Numbered from the stretch's first letter, positions 7,800-15,869 are shown. The stretch is DNA of 34,289 nt from Anaerolineales bacterium (GCA_024763355.1 JANTFR010000009.1:1-34289); one strand, 5' to 3'. The notes: generated by a model not told the origin, from the letters alone. A program made the numbers and translations.

Positions 7800-8795
7800 A
7801 TGAGTGAAATGACTGCAACCGACAACAAACCCAAAGAACTTATTCAGGTCAAGAACCTGGTGAAATACTTCCCCGTGCGCGGCGGGTTGCTCCAGCGAGT
7901 CAAGGCCTGGGTGCAGGCGGTGGATGATGTTTCCTTCTTCATTCGGGAGGGCGAAACGCTGGGGCTGGTGGGCGAATCCGGCTGCGGCAAGACCACCGTT
8001 GGGCGTACCATGCTGCGCTTGCTTGAACCCACTGGCGGCTCCGTCTTCTTTGATGGCGTGGATGTGGCTTCGCTGCGCGGGCGCGAACTGAAAGCCTTGC
8101 GCCGCGATATGCAAATCATCTTCCAAGACCCCTACGCATCGCTTGACCCCCGCATCCCGATTGGAGAATCCATTGCCGAAGGGCTGAAAATCCACAAAAT
8201 TGGCACGCCCAAAGAACGCTTTGAGACCGTCATCGAGATGCTGCGCAAAGTCGGCCTGGAAGATTACCACGCTCGCCGCTACCCGCACGAATTCTCCGGC
8301 GGACAGCGCCAGCGCATCGGGATTGCCCGTGCCCTCGCACTGCGCCCCCGCTTCATTGTTGCCGACGAACCCGTCTCGGCGCTGGATGTCTCCATCCAGG
8401 CCCAGGTGCTCAACATCCTCAAAGATTTGCAGAAGGAATTCGGCCTTACCTACTTGTTCATCGCTCACAACCTGAGCGTCGTCGAACACATCTCCGACCG
8501 GGTCGCCGTGATGTATCTCGGCAAGATGGTTGAGATGGCTCCCAGGGACGAACTCTTCCGCAACCCCCTGCACCCTTACACCCAGGCGCTTATGTCGGCT
8601 ATCCCCATCCCCGACCCGACAATTCAGCGCGAGCGTATCATTCTCGAAGGGGATGTGCCCAGCCCCTTGAACCCGCCCTCTGGTTGCCGCTTCCATCCCC
8701 GCTGCCCCGTGGCTATGGAGCATTGCTCTCAGGAAGAACCCCCCTTCAAAGAAGTCCTTCCCGACCACTGGGTTGCCTGCTGGCGGGTGGAATAA
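7800..8795 (+). CDS. Peptide ABC transporter ATP-binding protein (OppF/DppF family)
   Basis: This is the second ATPase of the importer, 331 residues, starting at ATG 7800; GAGG (7790-7793) is the only visible ribosome-site candidate. The N-terminal segment [20 protein letters not shown] is characteristic of OppF. Walker A is GESGCGKT at 58-65, followed by the Q-loop ([13 protein letters not shown]), the signature [15 protein letters not shown], Walker B ([12 protein letters not shown]) and a switch region in which the usual His is within FIAHNLSV. The C-terminal peptide-transporter extension has the cysteine-containing motif [10 protein letters not shown] and MEHC. It completes the transporter begun at 1068 and is probably the last gene of that unit. 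Confidence 0.96.
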   Translation: MSEMTATDNKPKELIQVKNLVKYFPVRGGLLQRVKAWVQAVDDVSFFIREGETLGLVGESGCGKTTVGRTMLRLLEPTGGSVFFDGVDVASLRGRELKALRRDMQIIFQDPYASLDPRIPIGESIAEGLKIHKIGTPKERFETVIEMLRKVGLEDYHARRYPHEFSGGQRQRIGIARALALRPRFIVADEPVSALDVSIQAQVLNILKDLQKEFGLTYLFIAHNLSVVEHISDRVAVMYLGKMVEMAPRDELFRNPLHPYTQALMSAIPIPDPTIQRERIILEGDVPSPLNPPSGCRFHPRCPVAMEHCSQEEPPFKEVLPDHWVACWRVE

Positions 8796-8819
8796 TCTTA
8801 TCCAGGACGTGCAGAATGG

Positions 8820-8864
8820 CCTCCGGCTCTGATATGCTTTCTTCGGCGTGTCGCAGCCCGGAGG
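8820..8864 (+). terminator. Weak stem-loop after the peptide transporter operon
   Basis: CCTCCGG (8820-8826) can pair with CCGGAGG (8858-8864) across a long loop; the downstream tract (TCTTCGTGTT) is only moderately T-rich. It is the only terminator candidate before the next gene. Confidence 0.25.
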
Positions 8865-8892
8865 TCTTCGTGTTCCGCTCACCGACGTTTGA

Positions 8893-8898
8893 TACAAT
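8893..8898 (+). promoter_or_regulatory. -10 box of a predicted leaderless transcript
   Basis: TACAAT, preceded by TG one base away (extended -10), ends exactly 6 nt before the ATG at 8905, so the A of the ATG is the expected +1. There is no ribosome-binding site. Confidence 0.6.
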
Positions 8899-8904
8899 AG
8901 CCCC

Positions 8905-10050
8905 ATGACCAGCCTCAACCGCATCCTGCTTGTCCATCATAACGGGGAAACGCGCAACCGTCTGCGTACCGCTGTAGAGAGTCTCGGCCCCGATTTTTCC
9001 GTAGACGCCGTGCGTTCTGGCGAGGAGGCTTTTCTGGAGTTCATGCGCCAGCCGGTGGATTTGCTCGTTGTCGGGCTGTCTTTGTTGGGGATGTCTGGCC
9101 TGGAATTGGTGGAGCGCGCCCGCATCCGCAAGCCGGATGTCCGTGTGATTGCGCTCTCCGGCGCAGCCACGCGTGATTTGGAACGCCGTGCAAAGCGTCT
9201 CGGCATTGATGCTATCCTTCCCTCGGATGTGGACCCGGCCCGCTTCATTGTCTCTGTGGAAGAGATTTTTGGCATCTCTGAGGAAATCCTTGCCCCCGTA
9301 GAAGTGTCATCGTCTTCCCCTGTGGCGGCTCCCGTTGTTGAGAAGGCCTCTCCCCCCTCCGGGGAGCCTGCTTCCCGTCTGCCCGTGGATGAATTGACGC
9401 GTCCCAGCCTTTCGGTTCCACTCACCCGGCTTCGTCACAGCCTGGATGCGCTCAGCGTCACTTTGCTCAACGACCACGGGCGGGTATTGGCTCAGGCCGG
9501 TGATTATCCCAACCTGGATACCGGTTCTCGCCTGATGTCTGCTTTGACCACTTCGCTCAGCAGCAGCCTCAAAGTCACCAGTTTGCTGGGATGTAGCGCC
9601 GGGCAAAACTTCCTCGCCTTTCGCGGAGAAAGCGAGAACCTGTTTGTGCTCACCATGCAGGATACTTTTGCCCTGGCGGCGGTTGTGGCTGCTGATTCGC
9701 AGGTCTCCTGGGATGTCTTGCGGCAGGATTTGCAACGCACAGGCGATATTCTCACGGATGTCTTCCGCGACCTGGGGCTGCTCTCGGCGGAATCTCCCGC
9801 CACCCCTCTTCCGCAAACTGGCGCCCTGGATAGCGCTCTTCTGGAGGAACTGCCTGTTGCCGATGAAGCCCTGGATGCTCTTTTTCAGGATGCTCCCCAG
9901 GAATTGCCGGATGCGGACATCTTCTGGGAATCGCTCACCAGCGAGGAAGCGGTTGTTGATGCTCCTTCCCTCAATCTGGCGGACGCACTTTCCTACGAGG
10001 AGGCTTTGCGGTTGGGATTGGCCCCCAGCGAAGACGAAGATACCCCTTGA
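8905..10050 (+). CDS. Degenerate receiver-domain protein with a Roadblock/LC7-like C-terminal domain
   Basis: The product has 381 residues. Residues 5-125 have the order of a CheY-like receiver (ILLVHHNGETRNRL, VDLLVVGLSLLGMSGLELV, VRVIALSG, AILPSDVDP), but the key residues are missing. The acidic pair is replaced by His-His-Asn (11-13), the phospho-acceptor Asp by Gly57, and the conserved Lys before P106 by Leu; Ser85 remains. A Pro/Ser/Ala linker (about 126-160) leads to a domain at about 165-310 (SVTLLNDHGRVLAQAG, NFLAFRGESENLFVLTM), whose pattern suits the Roadblock/LC7 fold used by small-GTPase regulators. An acidic tail ends the protein. It may be a phosphorylation-independent scaffold. 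It appears monocistronic and leaderless. The Roadblock assignment is less certain than the pseudo-receiver. Confidence 0.8.
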   Translation: MTSLNRILLVHHNGETRNRLRTAVESLGPDFSVDAVRSGEEAFLEFMRQPVDLLVVGLSLLGMSGLELVERARIRKPDVRVIALSGAATRDLERRAKRLGIDAILPSDVDPARFIVSVEEIFGISEEILAPVEVSSSSPVAAPVVEKASPPSGEPASRLPVDELTRPSLSVPLTRLRHSLDALSVTLLNDHGRVLAQAGDYPNLDTGSRLMSALTTSLSSSLKVTSLLGCSAGQNFLAFRGESENLFVLTMQDTFALAAVVAADSQVSWDVLRQDLQRTGDILTDVFRDLGLLSAESPATPLPQTGALDSALLEELPVADEALDALFQDAPQELPDADIFWESLTSEEAVVDAPSLNLADALSYEEALRLGLAPSEDEDTP

Positions 10051-10105
10051 GTATACGCCGCACAGCGCGAAATGACGGAGTTGCTCTGCCCTGCTTGGAC
10101 GGCCC

Positions 10106-10135
10106 TTGCCACTTCCTTGTGCAGTGTGATAAAAT
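10106..10135 (+). promoter_or_regulatory. Promoter of the tRNA-Gln gene
   Basis: TTGCCA (10106-10111) and TAAAAT (10130-10135) are 18 bp apart, with TG one base before the -10 (extended -10). The predicted start near 10142 leaves a short precursor leader whose GCCCTCC/GGAGGGC hairpin (10143-10157) would lie before the tRNA for RNase P to remove. Confidence 0.6.
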
Positions 10136-10165
10136 TCTGCCCGCCCTCCGGGAGGGCAAAACCTT

Positions 10166-10236
10166 TGGGGCGTGGTGCAACGGCAGCACAGCGGACTTTG
10201 GATCCGTTGATTCTGGTTCGAATCCGGACGCCCCAG
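10166..10236 (+). tRNA. tRNA-Gln(UUG)
   Basis: A complete 71-nt cloverleaf can be drawn. The acceptor stem is TGGGGCG/CGCCCCA. The D-arm is GTGC-AACGGCA-GCAC. The anticodon stem is GCGGA/TCCGT (one G-U pair) with loop CTTTGGA, giving anticodon TTG (UUG in RNA). The T-arm is TCTGG-TTCGAAT-CCGGA. The first pair U-A and discriminator G are normal for glutamine tRNA. The 3' CCA is not encoded (CCT follows), so the CCA-adding enzyme is needed, consistent with RNase Z processing. A T-rich run follows at 10241-10249. Confidence 0.95.
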
Positions 10237-10402
10237 CCTGTCTTTTTTATGCCTGACCCAGCCTCTGGCCGCAGATACGGTATGCGCACGCCTGTGGGAA
10301 TGTTCCCCAAAGAGGTGCGCCTCTCCTTTCCATGAGCAAAGCGTCGCGTTCCTCTCGCAGACAGGGGCGCGGGGCTTTTTGTTTTTTTACAGGAACAACA
10401 CC
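10237..10402 (+). other. Spacer between tRNA-Gln and glmU with T-tracts and small hairpins
   Basis: TCTTTTTT (10242-10249) right after the tRNA probably helps end it. Two short hairpins follow: GGGAA-TG-TTCCC (about 10297-10308) and AGAGG-TGCG-CCTCT (about 10313-10326). A longer T-run (10376-10388) lies just before glmU. I see no coding sequence or clear promoter for glmU here. Confidence 0.4.
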
Positions 10403-11752
10403 ATGAGCATACAAACTGTAATTATGGCTGCCGGGCAGGGGACACGCATGCGTTCCTCTACCCCCAAGGTATTGCATCCCATTCTGGGGAAACCGATGCT
10501 GTGGTACAGCCTCCGGGCGGCGCGAACTATTAGCAACGACCTTCCGGTAGTGGTCATAGGACATCAATCTGAGCATGTGCGGCAAGCCGTTGCCGGGCAG
10601 GCCCGTTTCGCCGTGCAGGAACAGCAACTGGGGACGGCACACGCCGTCGAGCAGACGCGCGCCTTGCTGGAAGGGGAGGCTGAAATCGTCCTGGTCACCA
10701 GCGCCGATATGCCCCTCATCTCCGCTGAAACCCTGCGCTCCCTGGCTGAAGCCCAGCAGGCGCACGCAGGCCCTATGACCATCCTGGTTACCGTATCCGA
10801 ATCCCCGCGCGGCTTCGGGCGGGTGGTGCGCGACGAACAGGGCTTCGTCCGTGCCATCGTGGAAGAGGCCGATGCCACCCCGGAAGAACTTGCCATTCGC
10901 CTGCTCAACGTTGGAGTCTACGCCTTTGATGCCGCCTGGCTGTGGGAGGCCCTGCCCCGCGTTCCGCTTTCTCCCAAAGGCGAGTACTACATTACTGCTC
11001 TGGTGCATCTCGCCGTGCAAGACGGGCTGGATGTCCAGGCGCTGACGCTCACCGACCCGGATGAAACCATCGGCGTCAACACGCGGGTACATCTGGCGGA
11101 GGCCGCCGCCGCCATGCAGCACCGTATCAATACCCGCTGGATGCTGGCAGGTGTCACCCTTCTGGACCCCGCCACCACCTACATTGAGCCGGAAGTGACC
11201 ATCGGACAGGATACCGTCGTGTGGCCCAACACCCACTTGCGGGGAGAGACCACCATCGGGAGAGAGTGCGAACTTGGCCCCAATACCTACGTTCTGGATA
11301 CCACCATCGGCGACCGCTGCAAGGTGTTCTCCTCCGTTTTGGAGCACGCCCTTCTGGAAGACGAGGTGGACATCGGCCCCTTTGGGCACCTCCGCAAGGG
11401 GGCGCACTTGGCGCAGGGCGTCCACATGGGCAATTTTGGGGAGGTAAAGAACTCTTACCTGGGGCCGGGTTCCAAAATGGGGCATTTCTCCTACCTGGGC
11501 GATGCCACCCTGGGCGCCAATGTCAACGTCGGGGCAGGGACGATTACCTGCAATTACGATGGCGTGCACAAAAACCCTACGAGTATCGGAGACAACGCTT
11601 TCATCGGAAGCGATACCATGCTGGTAGCCCCTCTCACCCTGGGAGAAAACGCCCGCACAGGAGCGGGCGCGGTGGTCACGAAGAACGTGCCTCCCAATTC
11701 TCTGGCGGTGGGAATGCCGGCGCGGGTCATCAAAAAATTTGAAAAATCGTGA
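10403..11752 (+). CDS. glmU: Bifunctional GlcNAc-1-phosphate uridyltransferase / glucosamine-1-phosphate acetyltransferase
   Basis: This cytoplasmic enzyme makes UDP-N-acetylglucosamine, the entry precursor for peptidoglycan. The product has 449 residues, near the usual 450-460. The ATG at 10403 is preferred over a GTG at 10379 because the family begins directly with the nucleotide-binding strand; the ribosome site is weak (AGGA). The N-terminal pyrophosphorylase domain shows TVIMAAGQGTRM, then PKVLHPILGKPML, EQQLGTAHAV and TSADMPLI. From about residue 245 a left-handed beta-helix of hexapeptide repeats runs to the end, with the acetyltransferase hallmarks GHLRKGAHL, NYDGVHKNPTSIGDNAFIGS and GAGAVVTKNVP. 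It overlaps the next gene by 3 nt, the start of a tight three-gene operon. Confidence 0.95.
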   Translation: MSIQTVIMAAGQGTRMRSSTPKVLHPILGKPMLWYSLRAARTISNDLPVVVIGHQSEHVRQAVAGQARFAVQEQQLGTAHAVEQTRALLEGEAEIVLVTSADMPLISAETLRSLAEAQQAHAGPMTILVTVSESPRGFGRVVRDEQGFVRAIVEEADATPEELAIRLLNVGVYAFDAAWLWEALPRVPLSPKGEYYITALVHLAVQDGLDVQALTLTDPDETIGVNTRVHLAEAAAAMQHRINTRWMLAGVTLLDPATTYIEPEVTIGQDTVVWPNTHLRGETTIGRECELGPNTYVLDTTIGDRCKVFSSVLEHALLEDEVDIGPFGHLRKGAHLAQGVHMGNFGEVKNSYLGPGSKMGHFSYLGDATLGANVNVGAGTITCNYDGVHKNPTSIGDNAFIGSDTMLVAPLTLGENARTGAGAVVTKNVPPNSLAVGMPARVIKKFEKS

Positions 11753-13062
11753 ACGAATCTATTTTGTGGTTGTCGGTTTCTTTACTGGTAATCTGGCTGC
11801 TGAATACCTGGGTGGTAGTCGCGCAGGCCAGTCTGCGGAGTGTGACCTTGCCGAAACTGGTCGGGCAGGGGGATTTGAGCGAAACCGCCGGCAAACAAGC
11901 ACTGACCTTGTTGAGCACCTCTCGTCATCGGGCCCTGGCGGGCGTGCATCTGGCGCACGTCAGTTTGTGGACCGGCGGTATCTTGCTGGTCAGCCGCCTG
12001 TTCTCCGCCTGGAATTTGCCCCCCTGGGGGATGACCCTGGGCCTCCTGGCCGCGGCGCTGGCAACGGGAGTGTGGGAGTGGTGGCTGGCGGAAGGCGTGG
12101 AGCGCCATCCCGTGGAGTACCTCCTGCGAATGGAGCCTTCCATCCGTTTGTTGATGGCGGTCTTCTACCCGATTTACGCCTTGCCCCTGCATCTCTTCAC
12201 CCCCACAGCGGGTGCCGAGCCGGTTTCTTTCGTCACCGAAGACGAACTCAAAAATCTGGTGGATGCCGGTCAGCAGGAAGGCGTTCTGGAACAGGGGGAA
12301 CGGCGTATGATTTACTCCATCTTCGAACTGGGCGAGACCCTGGCGCGCGAAGTGATGGTCCCCCGCATTGACGTGCTTGCCCTGGACATTCATACCTCCT
12401 TGCCGGAGGCCGCCGATACGCTCTTGCAGTCGGGGTATTCCCGCGTTCCGGTGTACGAAGAGACCATAGACAACATCATCGGCCTGTTGTACGCCAAGGA
12501 TTTGCTCAGTGCATGGCGCGCCGATGCTTCGATGGATTCGCTGCGCCCTCTGCTGCGTCCCGCCTACTTTGTGCCCGAAGCTAAGCCCGTAGACGATTTG
12601 CTGGCCGAGATGCAGTCCCGGCGCATCCACATGGCGATTGTCGTGGATGAATACGGCGGCGTGGCCGGCATCGTCACCCTGGAAGACATCGTCGAAGAAA
12701 TCGTTGGTGAAATTCAGGATGAGTACGATGAAAGCGAGGAGGCCCTTTACCGGCAAATTGCCCCGGAGGAATACGAGGTGGCCGGGCGGATGGACATTGA
12801 CGACTTCAACGAATTGATGGATGCCGACCTGCCCGCGGAAGATGCCGATACCCTGGGAGGGTTCCTTTACAGCCGCATGGGACACATCCCCGTAGCCGGC
12901 GAGCGCCTTCTGGTCGGAAACCTGGAACTCGTCGTCCAGCAGGTCTCCCGCCGCAGGATTACCAAAATCCGTGCCCGTCGTCTTTCCCTTTCGGAGAAGG
13001 ATGACTTTCCTGCTCCCGATACTCCCTCTGCCCATATCTCTACCGAAGAGGACGCCTCGTGA
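11749..13062 (+). CDS. CNNM/CorC (hemolysin C-like) membrane protein with CBS domains
   Basis: A 437-residue inner-membrane protein of the family tied to Mg/Co efflux and resistance (CNNM/CorC). The start GTG at 11749 overlaps the glmU stop. The N-terminal CNNM (DUF21) domain has hydrophobic helices to about residue 155. Then comes the family hallmark [20 protein letters not shown] with EREMI-like [14 protein letters not shown], then [11 protein letters not shown] starting the CBS pair (about 200-320), with [20 protein letters not shown] ending it. The C-terminal CorC_HlyC transporter-associated domain follows ([17 protein letters not shown], then [18 protein letters not shown]). The 'hemolysin' name is historical; an ion transport or envelope role is likelier. 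It overlaps the cytidine deaminase gene by 4 nt. Confidence 0.94.
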   Translation: MNESILWLSVSLLVIWLLNTWVVVAQASLRSVTLPKLVGQGDLSETAGKQALTLLSTSRHRALAGVHLAHVSLWTGGILLVSRLFSAWNLPPWGMTLGLLAAALATGVWEWWLAEGVERHPVEYLLRMEPSIRLLMAVFYPIYALPLHLFTPTAGAEPVSFVTEDELKNLVDAGQQEGVLEQGERRMIYSIFELGETLAREVMVPRIDVLALDIHTSLPEAADTLLQSGYSRVPVYEETIDNIIGLLYAKDLLSAWRADASMDSLRPLLRPAYFVPEAKPVDDLLAEMQSRRIHMAIVVDEYGGVAGIVTLEDIVEEIVGEIQDEYDESEEALYRQIAPEEYEVAGRMDIDDFNELMDADLPAEDADTLGGFLYSRMGHIPVAGERLLVGNLELVVQQVSRRRITKIRARRLSLSEKDDFPAPDTPSAHISTEEDAS

Positions 13063-13472
13063 CCACCATGGAACTCCCCCCTCACACCGCCCATCTGCTC
13101 ATCGAGCAGGCTCTCCAGGCCCGGCGCAACGCCTACGCCCCTTACTCGCACTATCCCGTCGGCGCGGCCCTCCTGGCGGAGAGCGGCAAAATCTACCGCG
13201 GCGCCAACGTCGAAAACGCCGCTTATCCTACCACCATGTGCGCCGAGCGCACTGCCTTGTTCCACGCCGTTTCGGAGGGGGAGCGCAGTTTCCGGGCGCT
13301 GGCTCTGGTAACCGAAGACGGCGGCTCTCCCTGCGGGGCCTGCCGGCAGGCCCTCTCCGAATTCGGCCTGGATTTGCTCATCCTGATTGCTGATAAAAAC
13401 GGGAACATCCTAGAAACGCTCCCCCTTCGCGACCTCCTCCCCCGCGCCTTTACCCCCGACAATCTCCCCTGA
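13059..13472 (+). CDS. cdd: Cytidine deaminase
   Basis: This enzyme hydrolyses cytidine/deoxycytidine to uridine/deoxyuridine in pyrimidine salvage. It is 137 residues from GTG 13059 or 134 from ATG 13068; both fit, and GTG gives the ATGA/GTGA-like overlap seen upstream. Motifs are AYAPYSHYPVGAALL (substrate/loop region), GANVENAAYPTTMCAERTA with zinc ligand Cys61 and catalytic Glu63, and PCGACRQ with zinc ligands Cys92 and Cys95. The length fits the small homotetrameric class with three Cys ligands. It is the last gene of the glmU operon and ends 18 nt before a strong terminator. The nucleoside-type transporter at 16450-21281 makes a salvage role plausible. Confidence 0.96.
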   Translation: MTTMELPPHTAHLLIEQALQARRNAYAPYSHYPVGAALLAESGKIYRGANVENAAYPTTMCAERTALFHAVSEGERSFRALALVTEDGGSPCGACRQALSEFGLDLLILIADKNGNILETLPLRDLLPRAFTPDNLP

Positions 13473-13490
13473 GGAGCAGTCGGTCAACAA

Positions 13491-13534
13491 AAGAAGGTGA
13501 CGGTCACTTCCAAAGTGACTGTCACCTTCTTTTT
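13491..13534 (+). terminator. Terminator hairpin of the glmU-cdd operon, part of repeat element A1
   Basis: A 19-bp stem, 13491-13509 with 13513-13531 (one G-U pair, loop CCA), runs into a T-rich tract. The core GTCACTT...AAGTGAC is nearly identical to the hairpin at 31536-31566, so this terminator belongs to a dispersed element. Confidence 0.75.
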
Positions 13535-13630
13535 ATTCGTGCTATTCGTATCCATTCGTGTCATTCGTGGATATTCGTGTCATTCGTGGATATTCGTGTC
13601 CATTCGTGAATATTCGTGGATATTCGTGGA
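13535..13630 (+). repeat. ATTCGTG array, copy A1 (10 units)
   Basis: Ten ATTCGT(G) units begin at 13535, 13544, 13554, 13563, 13573, 13582, 13592, 13602, 13612 and 13622, spaced 9-10 bp apart, about one DNA helical turn. The array follows a terminator hairpin and ends at the stop codon of the minus-strand DUF389 gene. Related arrays lie at 31489-31533 and 32550-32597 in the opposite orientation. Confidence 0.9.
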
Positions 13631-14803
13631 CTACCACCCCGGCGCCGGCTCCGCGGCGGTCAACAGCGACTGCAAAATCCAGCCCTCCTTGCCATCCGGG
13701 CCGCGCACGTGCAGCCAGATACCGCTTTCCTGCTCCACGGGCGGAGAATCCAGAATTTGCACCCGCGTTCCCTGCAGGTAACTGCTCACAATCACCCCGC
13801 CCGGTGTCTCCCGGATGACCGCGCCTTTGGCGGGCGCAATCGCCGCATAGTAGGGCGTGGAGGTCGGGCTGGGCGTAGGACTGAGCGTGGGGGATGGGGT
13901 AAGCGTGGCCGTAGGAGTGGGCGTTTCCGTTGGCGGTATAGGAGTAGATGTCAACGTCGGGGTCAGCGTGGGGGTGGACGTAGCGGTGGGTGTAAAGGTA
14001 GGGATGGCGATTTGCCCGCCGACCGCTGCTCCGGCGGTGCCCAGGGCCACCATCAGGACCACGCCTATCAGCGCCAGGGCCGCCCCAAAGGTGTAGCCGA
14101 ACATCGTCAGAGGGCGGAAGCGTAAAATGGCGAAAGTCAGCGTTCCCAGCAGGATACTCCACGTCAGGTGCAGGGCAAACACCACCATCCCGTCCGGCCA
14201 CAGATGGGGCTGCCCGGAGAGCAGGCCGAAGCCCGCCGCGCTCAAAGGCAGATACAGCCCGTAAGCCAGCGCCACGCTGGGCAATTCCGGATGATTGTCT
14301 TCGTGGTTCAGCCGCGCTGTGGTCAAAATTGCCCCGATAGCCACCACCAGGAAGACCGCTGCCGAGAGGCGCGTGTGGATGTGTGCCTGCGTCAGTCCCA
14401 TCGGCGGCATGCCGCGACTAAGAAGCCCCCCCAGCGCCCCAAACCCGAAGACGAGCAGCGACCCGATGGCAAAACCCCCGAAACTGCGCCCGAAAAAGCG
14501 CGGCGACCCTAAAATCGTGCCCAATGCCATCCCCACCAGCGGCGACATGAGCGGCGCAGCCAGCGCCCCTAATACCAGTACCGCGGGAGAATCCAGCCAC
14601 AGTCCCAGCGCAATCAGCACCCCCGCCAGGGCGGAGAAGAGGAAGAAATCAAAAGTGGGCGAAACCCTGTGGGCAATGGTGTCCACTGTAAGGGCGCGTT
14701 CGTCCGCTTCCATGGGGGCCAGCAACCGCCGAGCCCGCCGCCGGCGGGCAGGGGGCAGGGCATCCACGTCGTCATCCACGAATTCGCTGCGGTTGAAAGT
14801 CAT
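13631..14803 (-). CDS. DUF389 membrane protein fused through a Thr/Pro linker to an SH3-like domain
   Basis: The product has 390 residues starting at ATG 14803; the longer frame to 14830 is untranslated because a -10 box abuts this ATG. After a charged N-terminus (PPARRRRARRLLAPMEADER) come the DUF389 hallmarks: FDFFLFSALAGVLIALGLW, then LVLGALAAPLMSPLVGMALG and several further helices to about residue 285. A Thr/Pro/Ser linker of about 50 residues (TPTATSTPTLTP and similar) leads to a C-terminal bacterial SH3-like domain of about 45 residues (VIRETPGGVIVSSYLQGT, WLHVRGPDGKEGWI). The SH3 domain is expected to lie outside and may bind cell-wall material. DUF389 function is unknown. The gene is divergent from the lipoprotein gene at 14838, and its stop codon touches repeat A1. 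Confidence 0.85.
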   Translation of the reverse strand: MTFNRSEFVDDDVDALPPARRRRARRLLAPMEADERALTVDTIAHRVSPTFDFFLFSALAGVLIALGLWLDSPAVLVLGALAAPLMSPLVGMALGTILGSPRFFGRSFGGFAIGSLLVFGFGALGGLLSRGMPPMGLTQAHIHTRLSAAVFLVVAIGAILTTARLNHEDNHPELPSVALAYGLYLPLSAAGFGLLSGQPHLWPDGMVVFALHLTWSILLGTLTFAILRFRPLTMFGYTFGAALALIGVVLMVALGTAGAAVGGQIAIPTFTPTATSTPTLTPTLTSTPIPPTETPTPTATLTPSPTLSPTPSPTSTPYYAAIAPAKGAVIRETPGGVIVSSYLQGTRVQILDSPPVEQESGIWLHVRGPDGKEGWILQSLLTAAEPAPGW

Positions 14804-14809
14804 GCCGTT

Positions 14810-14815
14810 ATTATA
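14810..14815 (-). promoter_or_regulatory. -10 box of a predicted leaderless transcript (DUF389 gene)
   Basis: On the minus strand TATAAT ends exactly 6 nt (AACGGC) before the ATG at 14803. No ribosome site is present. Only 10 bp separate it from the oppositely directed -10 box at 14826, so the two promoters must interfere or be co-regulated. Confidence 0.65.
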
Positions 14816-14825
14816 CCCCGTGTAG

Positions 14826-14831
14826 TACAAT
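14826..14831 (+). promoter_or_regulatory. -10 box of a predicted leaderless transcript (lipoprotein gene)
   Basis: TACAAT ends exactly 6 nt (CACCGC) before ATG 14838. No Shine-Dalgarno sequence and no convincing -35 box is visible. Confidence 0.6.
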
Positions 14832-14837
14832 CACCGC

Positions 14838-15869
14838 ATGCCCTCCCTTTACCGTCGCTTCTTTTTTATCTTGATGACGGGGATGCTGCTGGCCGCCTGT
14901 AGCGGAAGCCCTGCCCCCCAGGTTTCGCCTGCTCCTACGGATGTGTCCGTGGAGACGTCCCCCACCTTGACATCTGCTCCCGCGCCCACGGAGACGCCCG
15001 CCCCCCTGATTCCCCGCCTGTTGCTTCTCGCCCCGGAGACTTTGCCGTTTCCCTACGATTCCCTGCCCTCTGAAGTGGAAACCCTGGCCGCCGCGCAGGG
15101 CTGGCAGGTGGAGCGGCAGGCCGCCGTGCCGGAAGCCGCCCCCCTGGATGCCTCCGTCCGGGCTGTCGTCGTCCTGCCCGGCGCGGGCGACCCTCTCCCT
15201 TTGGCGAGTGCCAATCCCCAGACGCCTTTCCTGCTCGCGGATGCCGCGTCTGATGCTGGCCTGCCCTCCAATGTGTACGCCCTGGATGCCTCCCATGCCT
15301 CGCCGGAGAAGCGCGCCTTCCTGGCAGGCTACATCGCCGCTCTCACCACCGCGGATTGGCGGACAGGTATCATCGCCGACGACCCCGCCCTGGTGGAGGC
15401 TTTTCGGCAGGGAGCGGTGTACTTCTGCGGATTGTGCCGCCCGGCATATCCTCCCTTTGCCGCCTATCCAGCCTACGCCCAAATTCCCCGCGGCGCATCT
15501 GCGGATGTGTGGTATTCGGCCTCTGCCGCCTTTTCCGAACAGGCCGTCGAGACGGTTTACATCCCCGCCGCGCTGCTGGAGGAGGACGTCCCTCTGGCGC
15601 TCCTTCCCGACACGGATTTCCGCCTGATAACGGATGCTCCGCCCCCCGCGGCGCTCTCCAACCGGTGGCTGGCCGCGGTGTTCCCCGATGTCTCTGCCGC
15701 CTTCGATACCGCCTGGGAAGATTTACTCGCTGACGAGGGCGGAGAGCGGATAACCGTTCCCCTGACTTTCGCGGTCGGCAATGAAGAGTGGTTCTCGGAG
15801 GGCCGCCAGCGCCTTGCCCGTCAGGCCGCCGAGGCCCTGACCGAAGACGCCATCTCCGTCACGCGGTAG
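14838..15869 (+). CDS. Lipoprotein resembling a divergent BMP-family binding protein
   Basis: A 343-residue secreted lipoprotein: basic N-terminus (MPSLYRRFFF), hydrophobic core and lipobox LAAC with Cys21, then a Ser/Thr/Pro/Ala linker to about residue 55. The folded part has the alternating strand/helix pattern of a periplasmic binding protein. Segments such as SPEKRAFLAGYIAALTTADW, GIIADDPALVEAFRQGAVYF and a Cys-x-x-Cys (FCGLCRP) recall the BMP/Med family, where FLAGxxAA and GxIxG segments are conserved. Family resemblance is weak, and the N-terminal signature of true BMP proteins (DxSFN) is absent. A genuine BMP lipoprotein begins 580 nt downstream. It may be a specialised receptor or a sensor-like protein. 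Transcription is probably leaderless. Confidence 0.7.
   Translation: MPSLYRRFFFILMTGMLLAACSGSPAPQVSPAPTDVSVETSPTLTSAPAPTETPAPLIPRLLLLAPETLPFPYDSLPSEVETLAAAQGWQVERQAAVPEAAPLDASVRAVVVLPGAGDPLPLASANPQTPFLLADAASDAGLPSNVYALDASHASPEKRAFLAGYIAALTTADWRTGIIADDPALVEAFRQGAVYFCGLCRPAYPPFAAYPAYAQIPRGASADVWYSASAAFSEQAVETVYIPAALLEEDVPLALLPDTDFRLITDAPPPAALSNRWLAAVFPDVSAAFDTAWEDLLADEGGERITVPLTFAVGNEEWFSEGRQRLARQAAEALTEDAISVTR

Noticed and set aside
13535-13630. Possible CRISPR array
   Set aside because: Units are 6-7 bp with 2-4 bp gaps. There are no 23-45 bp repeats, no unique spacers and no cas genes. It is a short-period array.
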